DNA of 64,000 bases. Source: Protopterus annectens (Eukaryota > Chordata > Ceratodontiformes > Protopteridae). The notes under the pieces are model-generated. The model did not search any database. It was given only the letters and a program-made list of their open reading frames with translations, and was not told the origin of the DNA. Below, piece after piece: positions 1 to 11,024 of the stretch. The translations under genes were made by a program, and so were the position numbers. The DNA lies in the NCBI RefSeq assembly GCF_019279795.1, contig NC_056738.1, positions 481,174,281 to 481,238,280 on the forward strand, given 5' to 3'. Positions within the stretch are counted from its first letter, which is position 1. Each line of letters begins with the position of its first letter.

Positions 1-735
1 ACAGGAAGAGGAGAGAAGATTGGTAAAGATATTGAAAAGTAGTGGGCCAAGGATGGAACCTTGTGGAACACCTGTTTTGATGGAAAGCAGAGGAGAGTGA
101 ACTGATTGCCATTTTACTGACTGATAGCGATTGGAGAGATAACTTTCAAACCAAGGTACAGTAGCAGGTGAGAAATTAGGGTTAATGAGTTTCTGCAGAA
201 GACAAGGATGAGAGACTGTGTCAAAGGCTTTAGAGAGGTCTAAGAGCAGACAGGAAACAAGTTTATTGTTGTCTGTGGCAAGTGATACAGTATTAATGAA
301 GGACAGAAGAGTTGTAGTGGTGCTATGCTTGGGACGAAATCCATGTTGAGTAGGTGTGAGTAGTTTTTCTTGAAGTAGGTATTGCATTGTTTGTTTGTGT
401 ATACATTTTTCTAGAATTTTGAAGAGAGGTGAGAGTATAGCAATAGGTCTAAAGTTGGATACATCAGTGGAGTTACCTCCTTTATGTATAGGGAGGGTAT
501 AGAATTGTTTCCAGATAGTAGGAACAGTAGACTCAGAGATTGAGTGATTTATTAGTATTGAAACTGGAAGAGCAAGGGAATCGGCAGCAATCTGTAGGAA
601 AGAAGAGGGTATATTGTCAACAGATGTGGAGCATGGTTTTAATTTGGATAGTAGTGATTTGATAAAGTTGTTGGAAACAGGTTTTAAGGAGAAGCTGTTT
701 GTAGAGCTATTTTTTGGTGCAGGGTCTGAGATATT
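1..735 (-). pseudogene. LINE reverse transcriptase N-terminal half
   Basis: Minus-strand translation gives the ordered RT blocks: IWKQFYTLPIHKGG, NFRPIAILSPLFKILEK, QHGFRPKHSTTTTLL, the first catalytic aspartate in LLLDLSKAFDTVSH, and GVPQGSILGPLLFNIF. The second aspartate pair would lie beyond the left edge of the window. These blocks are typical of L2/CR1-group RTs. No long ATG-initiated frame spans them, so this is a degenerate copy in the same element as the upstream endonuclease. Confidence 0.85.
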
Positions 736-1265
736 CAAATTATTATTATGGATAGCTTGGTTGGGGATGGGGTTGAGTAGATTTGATACTGAGTCAATAA
801 AATAAGAGTTAAAGATAGTGGCAGTTTCCTCATGTGTTTTGTCAGGACATGGATTTGGGGAGCTAGGGGAACCTGGGTGTAGTATTTGGTTAACTGAGTT
901 CCAGAACTTGTTAGGATTTGATTTAAAGGTGGAGGGTGGGTTATAATAGAAGTTTTCTTGTCTGTATTTATTTGTCTTTTGACCAAATTTCTAAGTTCTT
1001 TGTATTTATGGAGGTCTGGTTGGAGTTTGGTTTTTGTCCAGGTTTTTCATGTCCTATCTCTATTTTTTTAGTAATCTTCGGGTATTTTTAGTCAACCATG
1101 GAGCTGGGTTGGACTTTATTTGAACTGTTCGGAGAGAAGCAAGACAATTAGGAATATTTAAGAATGTAGAGTTAAATGAACTGCTTCATCTAAGGGGAGT
1201 TGATGTAAAGGAGTCCAGTTCACTTCAGAGAGGAGAGATCTGAAGACTTCTGGGTCAAAGTTTGT

Positions 1266-2172
1266 TCATTTGCAGCATGTTATGAACCTATGGGGTTTAG
1301 CATGTTGGGGTGAGTATCTGAGAACTTTTATAGGGCAGTGATTGTTTAGTGAGTTCGACAGAGTTTCAGGGTTGTGGTATTTAGAAGGGTGAGAGACTAG
1401 AATCCAGTCTATGAGACTAGTGGTTGTATGAGAGTTATTGGTATGGGTGGGGTCAGTGATAAGTTGGGTAAAACCATAGAGATTTATGTGTGAGGATGAG
1501 TTAAGAGAGGAAAGACATAGCCAGTTTATGTTGATGTCACTAAGTATAATACTTTCATTTGAAATATGGTGGGAAGAGGTGGGCAAGCATATTTTCTAGG
1601 AGGGGAATGTTATTCCTTGGATGTATGTAAATTGCCACTATAGTAATAGTGGAGTATTTGTTTAGTTTCAGATTTACTGATAAAATTTCAGCTGGGGGAA
1701 AGCTGGAGTAGGTGATTTAGAGCTGGAAATAGTAAGGAGGTTGTTATGTATGATGGCAACACCACCTCCTTTCTTCTTTTTTTCTGTCTAAGCAATGTAC
1801 ACTATAACTGGAAGGGAGAAAGTCTCTATTTGAGTGTTGAGATTTTAGCCAAGTTTCAATTAGTACTAGGATATCAGGAGTATGATGGGAGATCCAGGCA
1901 TGTAGTTCACTTACTTTGTTTAAACTGCTTCTAGTATTCATAGAGTAGAATGAGATGTATGTGTTTGGGGGAGAACTGGAGTTAGAGGGGTTAGAGGTAT
2001 GGAGTGTGGGGCCAGGATTAGGATGTATGGCACCAGCTAGGAGAATGTTAAGGTTACAGTAAATTAGTTTGAGCTTGTCATAAATAAGTGTATAGTACTT
2101 GGCTTTTAGTTTGGGTAGTGTGGTGATTGTGGGAGGTATTTGTACCTTAAGCTTGGGAATATTAGACGTCAA
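1266..2172 (-). pseudogene. LINE apurinic endonuclease domain (broken)
   Basis: Two open stretches on the minus strand (1744-2172 and 1266-1586) carry the start and end of an APE-type endonuclease, the enzyme that nicks target DNA for target-primed reverse transcription. Visible landmarks are the leader with HPNPGP, then SFYSMNTRSSLNK, the catalytic-glutamate segment DILVLIETWL, the DININWL segment, and the C-terminal SLIDWILVS and NHCPIKVLRY (normally SDHxPI; here N replaces the D before H). The middle, about 1590-1740, is out of frame. An eroded relic, not expressed as an intact protein. Confidence 0.8.
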
Positions 2173-2529
2173 GATAGATGGAGAGATACAGAAGGATAGA
2201 TGATTGTTAAGGAGTTGTTATTACTTGGATTTGTAGGGGAGAGGTGTACGGTGGATGTTGTGTGATGTGAGCGTAAGAAAGAGTAGAAAGGTAGTAGTAG
2301 TAATGAGAAGGTTGAGAAGTATTGGGTTGGCATTTTAGTGGATTAGCGCTTAATGATTTTTATAGGATATACGGAATTTGAGGGTATGGCTAATTGCAGG
2401 TTTTAGTGTAATGGAGGAAGAGGTGGGGTTTTGGAGTTGGGTGGAACTAAGTGGTTAGTTATAAAGGAAATTATATGGGGGTGGGTGGGAGCAAAGTGAG
2501 CCCAAGCGTAGCGGGTCTGCACCTACACC

Positions 2530-3725
2530 TGAGGCAGGAGATTGGGCCAGAATCAATCTCCAACAAGGTAAAGCAGCTAAGAGAGATTTGCAGTAGAACT
2601 GTGATTTAAAAAGGAAAAAGTAGTACACAAAACAGGCTGGGTGAGGGAATGACTCAGAGGAAGGGTAGGAGTGGGAGTTTGAACACTGAGTGACTAGGTA
2701 GTGAGTGTAAGGTAAGGGGGAGGAAAAACTCTACATGGAAGTCTGGAGACTTAAATTAGCAAGGAACACTGACTAGAAGAGGGAGGAGGGTGCTTGTATA
2801 CGACCTAGAGATTGCCATTCATGGTAACATGCTCAGCTACAGTCATTAACTTTACTGCCCTGCACTGTCTAGCAACAGCTTTATATGTTAAACAATGGTT
2901 TAAAATACATCAGCCCTCATATCGGCTTTTACAATACTTCAGTTAGGTTAGAGCAACTGCATACTTTACTGCCTTAGTGCAATGGTATCCCTGAGTTTCA
3001 TGGGCTACTGAAGGGTCTCTGTTGGGACTGCATTTGTTTGGTTCAGCAGGGGTAGACAGAGGGCTAAGAGAGAGGAAAAAAGAAAAATAAGGAGCAGCTT
3101 GAGTTACAGTTCTTAAACTAGATAAAGTGCATTACTATAATGTGCTATCATGTGCTGTTTCCCTTAAGTAAGACATTTTGCACAAGCATGAACAAGCCAG
3201 TTAGTTTACCGAATTATAATATCAGCCATTTCAGCACCATAGATATCTGAGGTTTCCTCAGTTCCAACATGCAAAAACAAACCGCTGGGTTTACTAAATT
3301 ATGATATCGGCAGATTCAGCAACATAGATAATTATGGTTTCCACGGTTAGTTAAAACATTTGCCGTTCATACGATGTCTACATTCTGTAGCTGTGTTACA
3401 TGTAGCTACAAGTGCAATATACAACAGCAACCTTTCTCACAGTAAAATAAACAATGTTCACTGAAGGTAACAGTCTAAGCAAATGCAGAAATATCGTGCA
3501 AGCATTCAGTGAAGCACAGTACAATGTCTGCTATTGTATACATACTATTACATTTGCAGTCCGTTCACAGTAGGCAAATATAATGGTCAGTACTGAGCAG
3601 AGAGTTTCTGATTCCTTACATTTGTAAAACGGCCCTAGGGCTACACTTTACATGGTGAGCACGTTGCTGTGAGGTAGTCCCGAGGAGAAAGAGGAGGGGG
3701 AATGCCTTTGGAGATATTTTCACTG
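2530..3725 (+). repeat. Duplicated ~1.2-kb unit, copy 1
   Basis: A segment starting near ctgaggcaggagattgggcc recurs in the same orientation from about 3810. Shared blocks include the 2534-2912 stretch, one copy of the 99-bp unit (about 2960-3070) and the terminal ttgctgtgaggtagtcccga. Copy 1 has about 590 bp (3070-3655) absent from copy 2. No coding potential was recognised. It could be a tandem duplication or the repeated ends of an unrecognised element. Confidence 0.7.
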
Positions 3726-4126
3726 ACTTTTAAATATGGCGCCAGCAGTAGTTAGGAGAAGTTAATACCTTCATTGGGATGTGATGGGATAGTGGGCAGG
3801 GCTACATCTGAGGTGGGAGATTCTGCCAGAACCGATCTCCAACAAGGTGAAGCAGCTAAGAGAGATTGCAGTAGAACTATGATTAAAAAGAGAATAAAGT
3901 AGTACACAAAACAGGCTGGGTGAGGGAATGACTCAGGGGAAGGGTAGGAGTGGGAGTTTGAACACTGAGTGACTAGGTAGTGCGTGTAAGGTAAGGGGGA
4001 GGGAAAAACCCTACATGGAAGTCTGGAGACTTAAATTAGCAAAGAGCGCTGTCTAGAAGAGGGAGGGGGTGCTTATATATGACGTAGAGATTGCCGTTCA
4101 CGGTAATGTGCTCAACTACAGTCCTA

Positions 4127-4275
4127 GATTCATAGGTTCATAGATTAGTACTAGGCTAACTGCCCTTACGGACCATTTTCAAGCCTAGCCAATTATCCCA
4201 AGTGAGAATCAAGCTCTGCACCTTGTGGCTGTAAGGCAAACACCTTAACCATTATACCAACCTCCCACCCTACAT
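4127..4275 (-). mobile_element. tRNA-headed SINE with CR1-type 3' tail
   Basis: On the minus strand the insert begins with a tRNA-like head: ggtataatggttaaggtgtt resembles a pol III A box and gcttgattctcac a B box. It ends with a tail matching the CR1 3' ends at 11.9 and 28.7 kb (ggctaggctt, cctagtact, cctatga repeats). The paralogous copy at 2850 lacks the insert, giving an empty site. About 150 bp long. The 3' tail implies mobilisation by CR1 machinery. Confidence 0.75.
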
Positions 4276-4396
4276 TAACTGTACTGCCCTGCACTGTGTG
4301 TAGCAACAGCCTTTATATGTTAAACAATGGTTTAAAATACATAAACCTTCACCTCAGCTATTACAATAGTTCAGTTAGGTTAGATCAACTGCATAC

Positions 4397-5074
4397 TTTA
4401 CTGTCTTAGGGCAATGGTTTCCCTGAGTTTCACAAGCTACTGAAGGGTCTCTGTTGGGGCCGCGTTTGTTTGATTCAGCAGGGGTAGACAGAGGGTTTAC
4501 TGCCTTAGGGCAATGGTTTCCCTGAGTTTCACAAGCTACTGAAGGGTCTCTGTTGGGGCCGCGTTTGTTTGATTCAGCAGGGGTAGACAGAGGGTTTACT
4601 GCCTTAGGGCAATGGTTTCCCTGAGTTTCATGGGCTACTGAAGGGTTTCTGTTGGGACCACGTTTGCTTGATTCAGCAGGAGTAGGTAGAGGGTTTACTG
4701 CCTTAGGGCAATGGTTTCCCAGAGTTTCATGGGCTACTGAAGGGTCTCTGTTTAGTTCAGCAGGGGTATACAGAGGGTTTACTGCCTTAGGGCATTGGTT
4801 TCCCTGAGTTTCACAGGCTACTGAAGGGTTTCTGTTGGGACCTCATTTGTTTGGTTCAGCAGGGGTAGACAGAGGGTTTACTGCATTAGGGCAATGGTTT
4901 CCCTGAGTTTCGTGGGTTACTGAAGAGTCTCTGTTGGAACCGCATTTGTTTGATTCAGCAGGGGTAGACAGAGGGTTTACTGCATTAGGGCAATGGTTTC
5001 CCTGAGTTTCACGGGCTACTGAAGGGTCTCTGTTGGGACTGCATTTGTTTGGTTCAGCAGGGGTAGACAGAGGG
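4397..5074 (+). repeat. 99-bp minisatellite, seven units
   Basis: Units begin at 4397, 4496, 4595, 4694, 4778, 4877 and 4976. All are 99 bp except the fourth, which is 84 bp through an internal deletion. Each unit starts tttactg and ends gacagaggg or close to it. Copy 1 of the surrounding duplication has a single unit, so the array expanded after the duplication. On the minus strand the 33-codon frame (PLSTPAEPNK...NHCPKAVN) stays open through the array except for one TGA at 4843-4845. Confidence 0.9.
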
Positions 5075-5099
5075 CTGGTGATCACATTGCTGTGAGGTA

Positions 5100-6410
5100 G
5101 TCCCGAGGAGGAAGAGTCTTCCTGCTCCTTCTTCTCCTACTGTACCTAAAAAAGTTAAAACATAAGTCTTTGGCTTTTGTGTGGGCTCCTTTAATGCCAC
5201 TGCTAGTTCCTCGGACCACTTACCTATTCCCCCGAATGCTTCTGATGTGGTCTTGCTAGCCACTGTGAACCTGGGTCAAACACTTCCTACATGGCTGTTC
5301 CAGTGCCTGACATGGACATGAGAGAATCATCCATTTTAGGTACAGGAGACACCTCGTTAGGGTCTTCTTGAGGTGCCAGGGAAACAGACCTCTGGGTAGG
5401 GCAGCAGATCATCTTGAGCCAATCTTCCTTTAAGGATGTCCCTGGGAAAAATAAATAAAAGTTAATAATATGAAAAATGAAGAGATGGTTTCTGTTTGTA
5501 AGAATGATTTTTTTAATATAGCTGATTAATAATGAAGAGATGGTTTCTGTTTGTAAGAATGTTGTTTTTACCATAGCTGGTTAGTCAGTTGTAGATGCCA
5601 AATGCCTCCTTCAAATTATGTGCCTACTTCTAAGGAAGAGGATGCTTTTTGTGATAAGTCTGATGTGGACAGAGACAGGGTTATATCAACTGAGGGTTCT
5701 ATAGCCCAAGACTCAGATTTTTAAATTTTTTTTTTGAGCCTGAAAATATAGAAATGGAGACTCTTTTTCCTGAGACTATTTTTAGACTAAGGCATATGTT
5801 TTCTTGGGAACAGGTAGATGCTCCCCTGAGTTTGGCAGATACTGTGATTTACTTGAACAAGAATCCTGTAATATTGCATCTATTCCTCCCAATTTTAACA
5901 GCATCTTGGGATGCTTTTAAAGCTGCATGTGATGCTTCTGACTCCCAGTTATCTGTTCTAAAGAAGCAGACAAACTGTAAAGAGCTTGTCTAGTTTCTCT
6001 ATCAAATAAATTTCTCTAGTCTCATCTTAAATCAGGCTCTACTGCTATCGTGCCTATAACTCTTGCCACTAACAGACTCTTATCCACCCCCCTAGTCTTG
6101 TACCTGGGCATAACAAGGGCAAGTGGCTTGACAGACAAGGTTGGAGACTTTTTTTCTTACTCATTTCTAGCCTTTAAAATCCTTAATTACCAGAGCTACT
6201 TGTGGAAGTTTATATTAAGATGTGCCAGTAGCCTGATTGAGTTTTCTGCTTCCCTGCCTCAGAAGAATAGGTCTTATGTGAACCAGTTTGTTTTTAACCT
6301 GTCTCAAGTGCCTAAACATTCCTTAAAAAGTCTATATGATTGTGCCAATACCATTTATAGGGCTTCTGTTGCAGCTGCAGTTTTGGGAAGATTTGTCTGG
6401 CTAAGATGAG
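5100..6410 (+). pseudogene. DIRS-like gag relic (copy 1 of 5)
   Basis: Forward-strand fragments match the capsid-like gag of the DIRS copy at 15.4 kb. The best block is 6050-6409, with LTDKVGDFF, YLWKFILRCASS, NRSYVNQ, LKSLYDCANT and GRFVWLR. An upstream block at 5754-5993 and a degraded low-complexity N-terminal stretch from about 5100 precede it. Frameshifts and stops separate the blocks. No RT, RNase H or recombinase follows: the relic stops where an antisense CR1 begins at about 6549. It is assigned by similarity to the better preserved copies in this window. Confidence 0.65.
5478..5565 (+). repeat. 54-bp local tandem duplication
   Basis: The block starting atgaagagatggtttctgtt occurs at 5478 and again at 5532 with near identity. 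It lies inside the DIRS gag relic and disrupts the gag frame. Confidence 0.85.
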
Positions 6411-6548
6411 ATAAAGTCAGAAATGTTCCCCATGCAGAGGTTTTATTTGGGAATTCAGCTACTTGGTATGAGAGGGGTAAATTAAAGCAGGGAGTAGCTA
6501 GGATTTTTCAGGGTCTTCCTTTCCAAATCCCCTATTCCCTTTATAGGC

Positions 6549-7197
6549 TCATAAGAGGTTACTAGGTTAGTGGCACTAGAGCCATTACAAGCCTAGCCAT
6601 GTTAATCCTGAGTTGCCCCAATTTTCCTTGGTTAGATGGACATAATTTGCAGAGTGATTCTGCAATCAGCAGTAGCTACCCCTGTCTATGAGGTACATGG
6701 GTGCCACCCTCAGGATGCATATATGGTCTCTCATCTATTTGTCTAGGTTGTGCTTCAGTAGGGTCAGTGAAGAGCTCTGCTTCACATGAATTGAAAGTTT
6801 ATTTCAGTGGAGAGGCAATCTCTAGGAGACATATCTGTCCCTCAGCATGTTCTGCTTATTTCACAGGCTAAGTTAAGATCCCTAGAGCGAGTGACTCTTG
6901 TGCCATTTTACTTCCAGATGTGCAGCATTTCCCTCAGGGTAGGTCAGAGATGCAGGCCAGGCACAAGTCACCTCTCAGCAGCCTATAAGTTACAGAGTAC
7001 AGTGACAGGGCTTTCAGTCTGTGCATTTAGGTCATTGTTTAGAGGCCCTGTATTTTCTTGGTGAGAAACCTCTGTGGACTCTCCAGCTGCTGCAGGTGTC
7101 TGGTGCCGTACATGCAAAAGGGGGCATTATATTCTATTAATGGTCTGATGAGGGTTGAGTACAGTGGAGTTATAATATCCTTAGACCTGAATGTGTC
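6549..7197 (-). mobile_element. CR1 3' fragment
   Basis: Antisense CR1 tail and RT C-terminal region, recognised by alignment with the copies at 11.0-11.9 and 28.7-29.3 kb. Shared landmarks on the plus strand include the 3' end ttacaagcctagcc, the ctgcaggtgtc region, and gggggcattatattctatta followed by ggtctgat. Strongly diverged and out of frame throughout. It abuts the 3' end of another LINE at about 7198. Confidence 0.7.
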
Positions 7198-7557
7198 AAG
7201 TCAGCGTCAAGTCAAAGTAAACTTTATTGTCATTTAGAACTACATACGTGTAGCATAAACAAAATTTCGTGCATCAGCTCAGTTCTTGAGATTACAAAGG
7301 AAAGTGAAACAACACATACAAGGAGAGGAATAAACATAACTAACAAATATAATTCTACTCCCAATACACACAAGAAAGAGCAGAGACATTTACCAACACT
7401 CACATACAAAAGGAATACCCTCCCCTGAGTTAAATTAACTACCCCGTTTAAATTAATACAAAACACACTACAGAGTGAAATACCTAAGTTATTTGTCTAA
7501 TATTGCACATGAGTGAGTTAAATAATACTGACTATGGATATAATAAATAAATATTGT

Positions 7558-7821
7558 ACTTACTTGGAATATATCCGCAGTGGTGGTGTTGCGGTAGCGT
7601 TGTCGCCTCACAGCAAGACGTTGTCCCGTTCGATTCTCAGCCAGAGCATCTTCTGTGGAGACATGCGTGAATGGGCGTACCTTCGTTGAAGGTTGTACGT
7701 TAGGGCCAGCAACTCAGCACGTAAAAATCAACTGCCAATTATTAGCGGACCGGAGTTCTGCTGTGGTGACCCCTAACCAGGAAAAGCCGAAAGACACAAC
7801 AACAACTTACTTGGAATATAT
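7558..7821 (+). mobile_element. tRNA-derived SINE with 17-bp TSD
   Basis: The body at 7575-7804 has a pol III-like head (ggtgttgcggtagcg; B-box-like gttcgattctc) and a 3' end reading gacccctaaccaggaaaagc followed by a short caa repeat, similar to 3' tails of known fish tRNA-SINEs. It is bracketed by perfect direct repeats acttacttggaatatat at 7558-7574 and 7805-7821, a target-site duplication showing target-primed insertion into the LINE 3' UTR. Probably among the younger insertions here. Confidence 0.85.
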
Positions 7822-8039
7822 GTAATTATATATTGCACAAATAAATAAAAATTGACTTATTGTGTGTCCGGACCCCTGGGAGTAGTGCCTGAGTTCAGAA
7901 ATGTAATCAGTGTAGGGTAGACTCTGTTACTGAATCTTGTAGTCCTGCAGCGGCTGCTGCGATATCGCCTGCCTGATGTCAGATGCTTAAACAGTCCATG
8001 CACAGGATGCTTGTTGTCCTGTATTATTTTGGTGGCCTT

Positions 8040-9735
8040 TCAGATGTTTCTTGCAGAATAAAGATGTATCGATGGAAGACTGGAACCTGTTACCTTCTCT
8101 GCAACCCTCACCACTCTTTGTAGCGCTTTCCTTTCTGTAACTGCAGCTTCCAAACCACACTGTGAATTTGCAGGTGAGGATGCTGTGTATTGCACCTCTA
8201 TAGAAGTGAAGAGAATAGGAGGAGGAAGCTTAGCTTTTTTCAGCCTTCTTAAAAAGTGAAGGCATTGATGAACTTTCTTGATCAGTTGGCTGGTGTTTCT
8301 GGACCACGAGAGATCCTCTGATATGTGTACACCCAGGAATTTGATACTCTTAACCCTCTCCACACTCTCACCATTGATCCTGAGCACTGTGTGGTTTGTT
8401 CTTCTTTTCCTGAAGTCAGTAATAAGCTCTTTGGTCTTGCTGACATTCAGGTCAAGGTTGTTCCCCTCACACCAACTGATCAGAGATGCCACACCCTTTC
8501 ATCCTGCTTTGTGATGAACCCCAGGACTGTGGTGTCATCAGCAAACTTGATGATATGGTTGGACTTGTGTTTAGCATAGCAGTTGTGGGGTTAGGATGGT
8601 GAATAACAGTTGACTGAGAACACATCCCTGTGGAATCCCGATGTTAATCATGATGCACTTTGATGTGTTCTTACCTGAAGATACCCTCTGTGATCTGTCA
8701 TTCAGGAAGTCCAGGATCCAGCTACAGAGATGTTTATTGATTCATAAATATGTCAGTTTTTCTATCAGCTGCTATGGTACCACAGTATTAAATGCAGAGC
8801 TGAAGTCTATGAACAGCATCCTCACATAGTTGTCTTTGCCTTCTAAATGTTCAAGGGCGCTCTGTAATGCTACTGATATGGCATCAGCCGTGGAACGACT
8901 AGCTGTTTACATAAACTGCAGAGGGTCAAAATCAGGAGGTAGGCATGATGAAAGATGCTTTTTGATCAGCTACTCAAAACATTTCATAACAGTGGATGTC
9001 AGAGTGACTGGTCTGTAGTTGATAGGACTGGAGGGAATGGTTTTCTTGGCTAGTGGGATGATGTTAGTTTCCTTGTAGCATGAGGGTACTTTTGCCATGG
9101 CAAGAGAGATGTTAAATATTTCCTTGAGCACTGTGCATAGTTGATCAGCACAGCCTTTTAACACCTTGCCCAGTATGTTGTCTGGGCAAGCAGCATTTCT
9201 GGGGTTCACTCTACATAGTTCTCTTCATACCTCCTCTGTGCTGAGGCTGAGTACTACATCCTTCTCATCAGTGGGTAGCTTTAGTGCCAGCCTGTTGTTT
9301 CTTTCCTCAAATCTACCAAAGAAGATGTTCAAACTGTCCAGGAATTCTATGCTGTCCTCGCACTGTGCTGACCTGATTTTGTAGTCAGTGATCTCGTAAT
9401 TGCCTTGTCATAGTCTCCTTGCATCCTTCATGTCTTCAGAGTGGCTAAGTACCTTTCTGCCATACTCTCTCTTAGCCTCCTTTATACCCCTCCTGAGATT
9501 ACCTCTTGCTACAATTAGAGCTGCTTTGTCTTTAGCCCTGTAAGCTGCGTTTCTCTCCTTCGGTAGCTCATATACCTTAAGGATGAGCCATGGCTTCTGG
9601 TTAGCTCTGATAGTGATACTCTTGGTAACCCCATCAACACAGTTTGAAATGAATTCCATCACTACCTCAATGTATTCTTCAGTGTTCAGATGCTGATTCA
9701 CTGTGGCTGCCTCCTTGATCATATCCCAATTAGTT
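8040..9735 (-). pseudogene. Rex1/L2-like LINE RT, broken
   Basis: Ordered minus-strand blocks are: a pre-RT segment at 9408-9722 (RANQKPWL, ERNAAYRAKDKAALIVARGN, AKREYGRK); RT finger region at 8970-9209 (ACPDNILGKVLKGCADQL, NYRPVTLTSTVMKCFE); then thumb and C-terminal region at 8040-8492 (SLISWCEGNNLDLNVSKTKE, FLGVHISEDLSW, LHFLRRLKKAKLPPPIL, RKALQRVVRVAEKVTGSSLP). The palm between 8500 and 8970 is frameshifted. Gene order and motifs match the very common fish LINE ORF2. Not functional. Confidence 0.8.
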
Positions 9736-10464
9736 CTTTCAAAACAGTCTTGGGGCCTCCGTAGCCCTCTTGGGCCATACTCTGATTTGTTTATTTGTGG
9801 GTTTTTCTCTAACTAGTGTAGACTTTGCCCTTGCATATGAGATGTGCAACATAGAAGGCTTTTGGGGTTGAACTTGGGGGGGGGGGGGTGCTGTCAATAT
9901 TGTAATTAGCAGGGAATTTCTCTTTGCCAAAAGGGATAATAATGCAGTTTTTTTTGTTTTAAATTGTGGCTTTAGCACCAGTCATTTGTCTGTGTTAGTC
10001 CATTCTGTAATATGCTAACATCGTCGGGGGACTTAATGATTGCACCCAATTTGCAATCATCAGCAAACTTGCTAAGCCAAAGTTCATCTACTTTAGCCTG
10101 GACTTCCAAGAAATGGATTCCAAACAGTAAAAGTCCCAGTACAGATCCTTCTGGTATGCCATCGGTGACTGGTCTACTGGTAGAGGTGGAGTCACCAACT
10201 TTGAAAGTATGTGTTCTGTCAGTGAGCCAATTGGGCTGATCACCAGCTGGGAGAGTTTCCTCAATGTTACCTGAGTTGGGGGATTGTGTTAAAAGCCCTG
10301 GCTAGGTCAAGATAGGCAGTATGCACTGTCTTATCTTCATCCAGGGCTTTGGTGACTTTCTCGAAGAAGTCTACTGGTTTAGTAAGTATGATCTACCCTT
10401 AAAGCCAAACTGGGTTGGGGCTAGAGTTTGAAGGTCACCTATGTTCTCGTTGATAAGGGTTTTT
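9736..10464 (-). mobile_element. CR1 RT fragment
   Basis: The antisense CR1 palm region aligns in order with 29.5-30.1 kb: block names on the plus strand include agcaaacttgctaagcc, cccagtacagatcc and ctttctcgaagaagtctac. Both ends are truncated: it abuts the Rex1/L2-like LINE at 9736 and an unclassified repeat at 10465. A G(13) run sits near 9880. Multiple frameshifts. Confidence 0.7.
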
Positions 10465-10705
10465 CTCTTTTTTAATTTCTCCGCATCTTTTGGTTTGCTA
10501 ATACCATGACGGGAATGGACACCATTCCTAAGTCAAAGTACTTCTTAAGTTCATGAAATTAGTATTGTTTCAATTTTTGGTGTTAGTCAGAAGTGCTGTT
10601 CGCAGCACCTGCAATGTGCCCAGTAATGACTCCTTCTGCAATTCATATGGAGTTACATGTAATGGTAACATATCTAAGTATGATTGTAAATTCTTTTTAA
10701 TAAAA
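10465..10705 (+). repeat. Unclassified ~240-bp repeat, copy 1
   Basis: Matches 22800-23050 in inverted orientation. Shared blocks are ttaatttctccgcatctttt, gggaatggacaccattccta, gttcatgaaattagtatt and gtgcccagtaatgactcctt. No terminal repeats or coding potential were found; the family was not recognised. Confidence 0.7.
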
Positions 10706-11024
10706 CAGTGTAAGAAACTTCTCTGTGTGGAAGATTTTCAGTCCATATATCTCTAGTTAATCACTGTATATTAATCAGATCAGACAATAGTAGTAGAAGT
10801 AGCAAACTTAAACTCGTCTTAAGTCAAAACAAAACAAAACAAAAAATAATAATAGAAAATATATAATTGTACAGCATTACTAAGTATTCGAAAGTAATCC
10901 AAGCAAGGCAGGCAGTCTGTTTCCAGTCGAAAATCCTTTATTAAGTACACAGACAAGAGATCCAAGTAAAACAAAAATAGAGTAAAATAATAAATATAAT
11001 TAAATATAAATAATAAAAATAATT

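Larger units (their letters stand above)
1..2215 (-). mobile_element. L2-like LINE, 3' part cut by window edge
   Basis: Antisense non-LTR retrotransposon of the Jockey superfamily (L2-like; clade assignment tentative). From high to low coordinates it reads N-terminal leader, apurinic endonuclease, linker, then reverse transcriptase, which runs off the left window edge before the catalytic FADD/YADD block. Several frames must be combined, so the copy is dead. The 5' boundary near 2.2 kb is not sharp, and no 3' tail is visible because the element leaves the window. Confidence 0.85.
3810..5110 (+). repeat. Duplicated ~1.2-kb unit, copy 2
   Basis: Second direct copy of the 2530-3725 unit. Relative to copy 1 it has gained a SINE (about 4127-4275) and an expansion of the 99-bp unit to seven copies, and it lacks the 590-bp middle block. 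It runs directly into a DIRS gag relic through the block gctgtgaggtagtcccgagg, which copy 1 also has near 3668. Confidence 0.7.
7198..9735 (-). mobile_element. Rex1/L2-like LINE, 5'-truncated
   Basis: Antisense non-LTR element. Its 3' UTR contains aaactttattgtcattt, a phrase common at the 3' ends of fish LINEs, and it ends in short gtcaa-type repeats near 7198. Coding similarity runs from about 8040 to 9735 and stops where a CR1 fragment begins. A SINE interrupts the 3' UTR at 7575-7804. The clade (Rex1 versus L2) cannot be settled by eye. Confidence 0.75.

Noticed and set aside
4397..5074. CRISPR-like direct repeat array
   Set aside because: Units are contiguous with no unique spacers, in a eukaryotic repeat context; it is a minisatellite.
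7147..7160. CTGATGAGGG in the CR1 fragment
   Set aside because: Part of the CR1 coding sequence seen also at 29.27 kb as ctgataag; no hammerhead partner segments.
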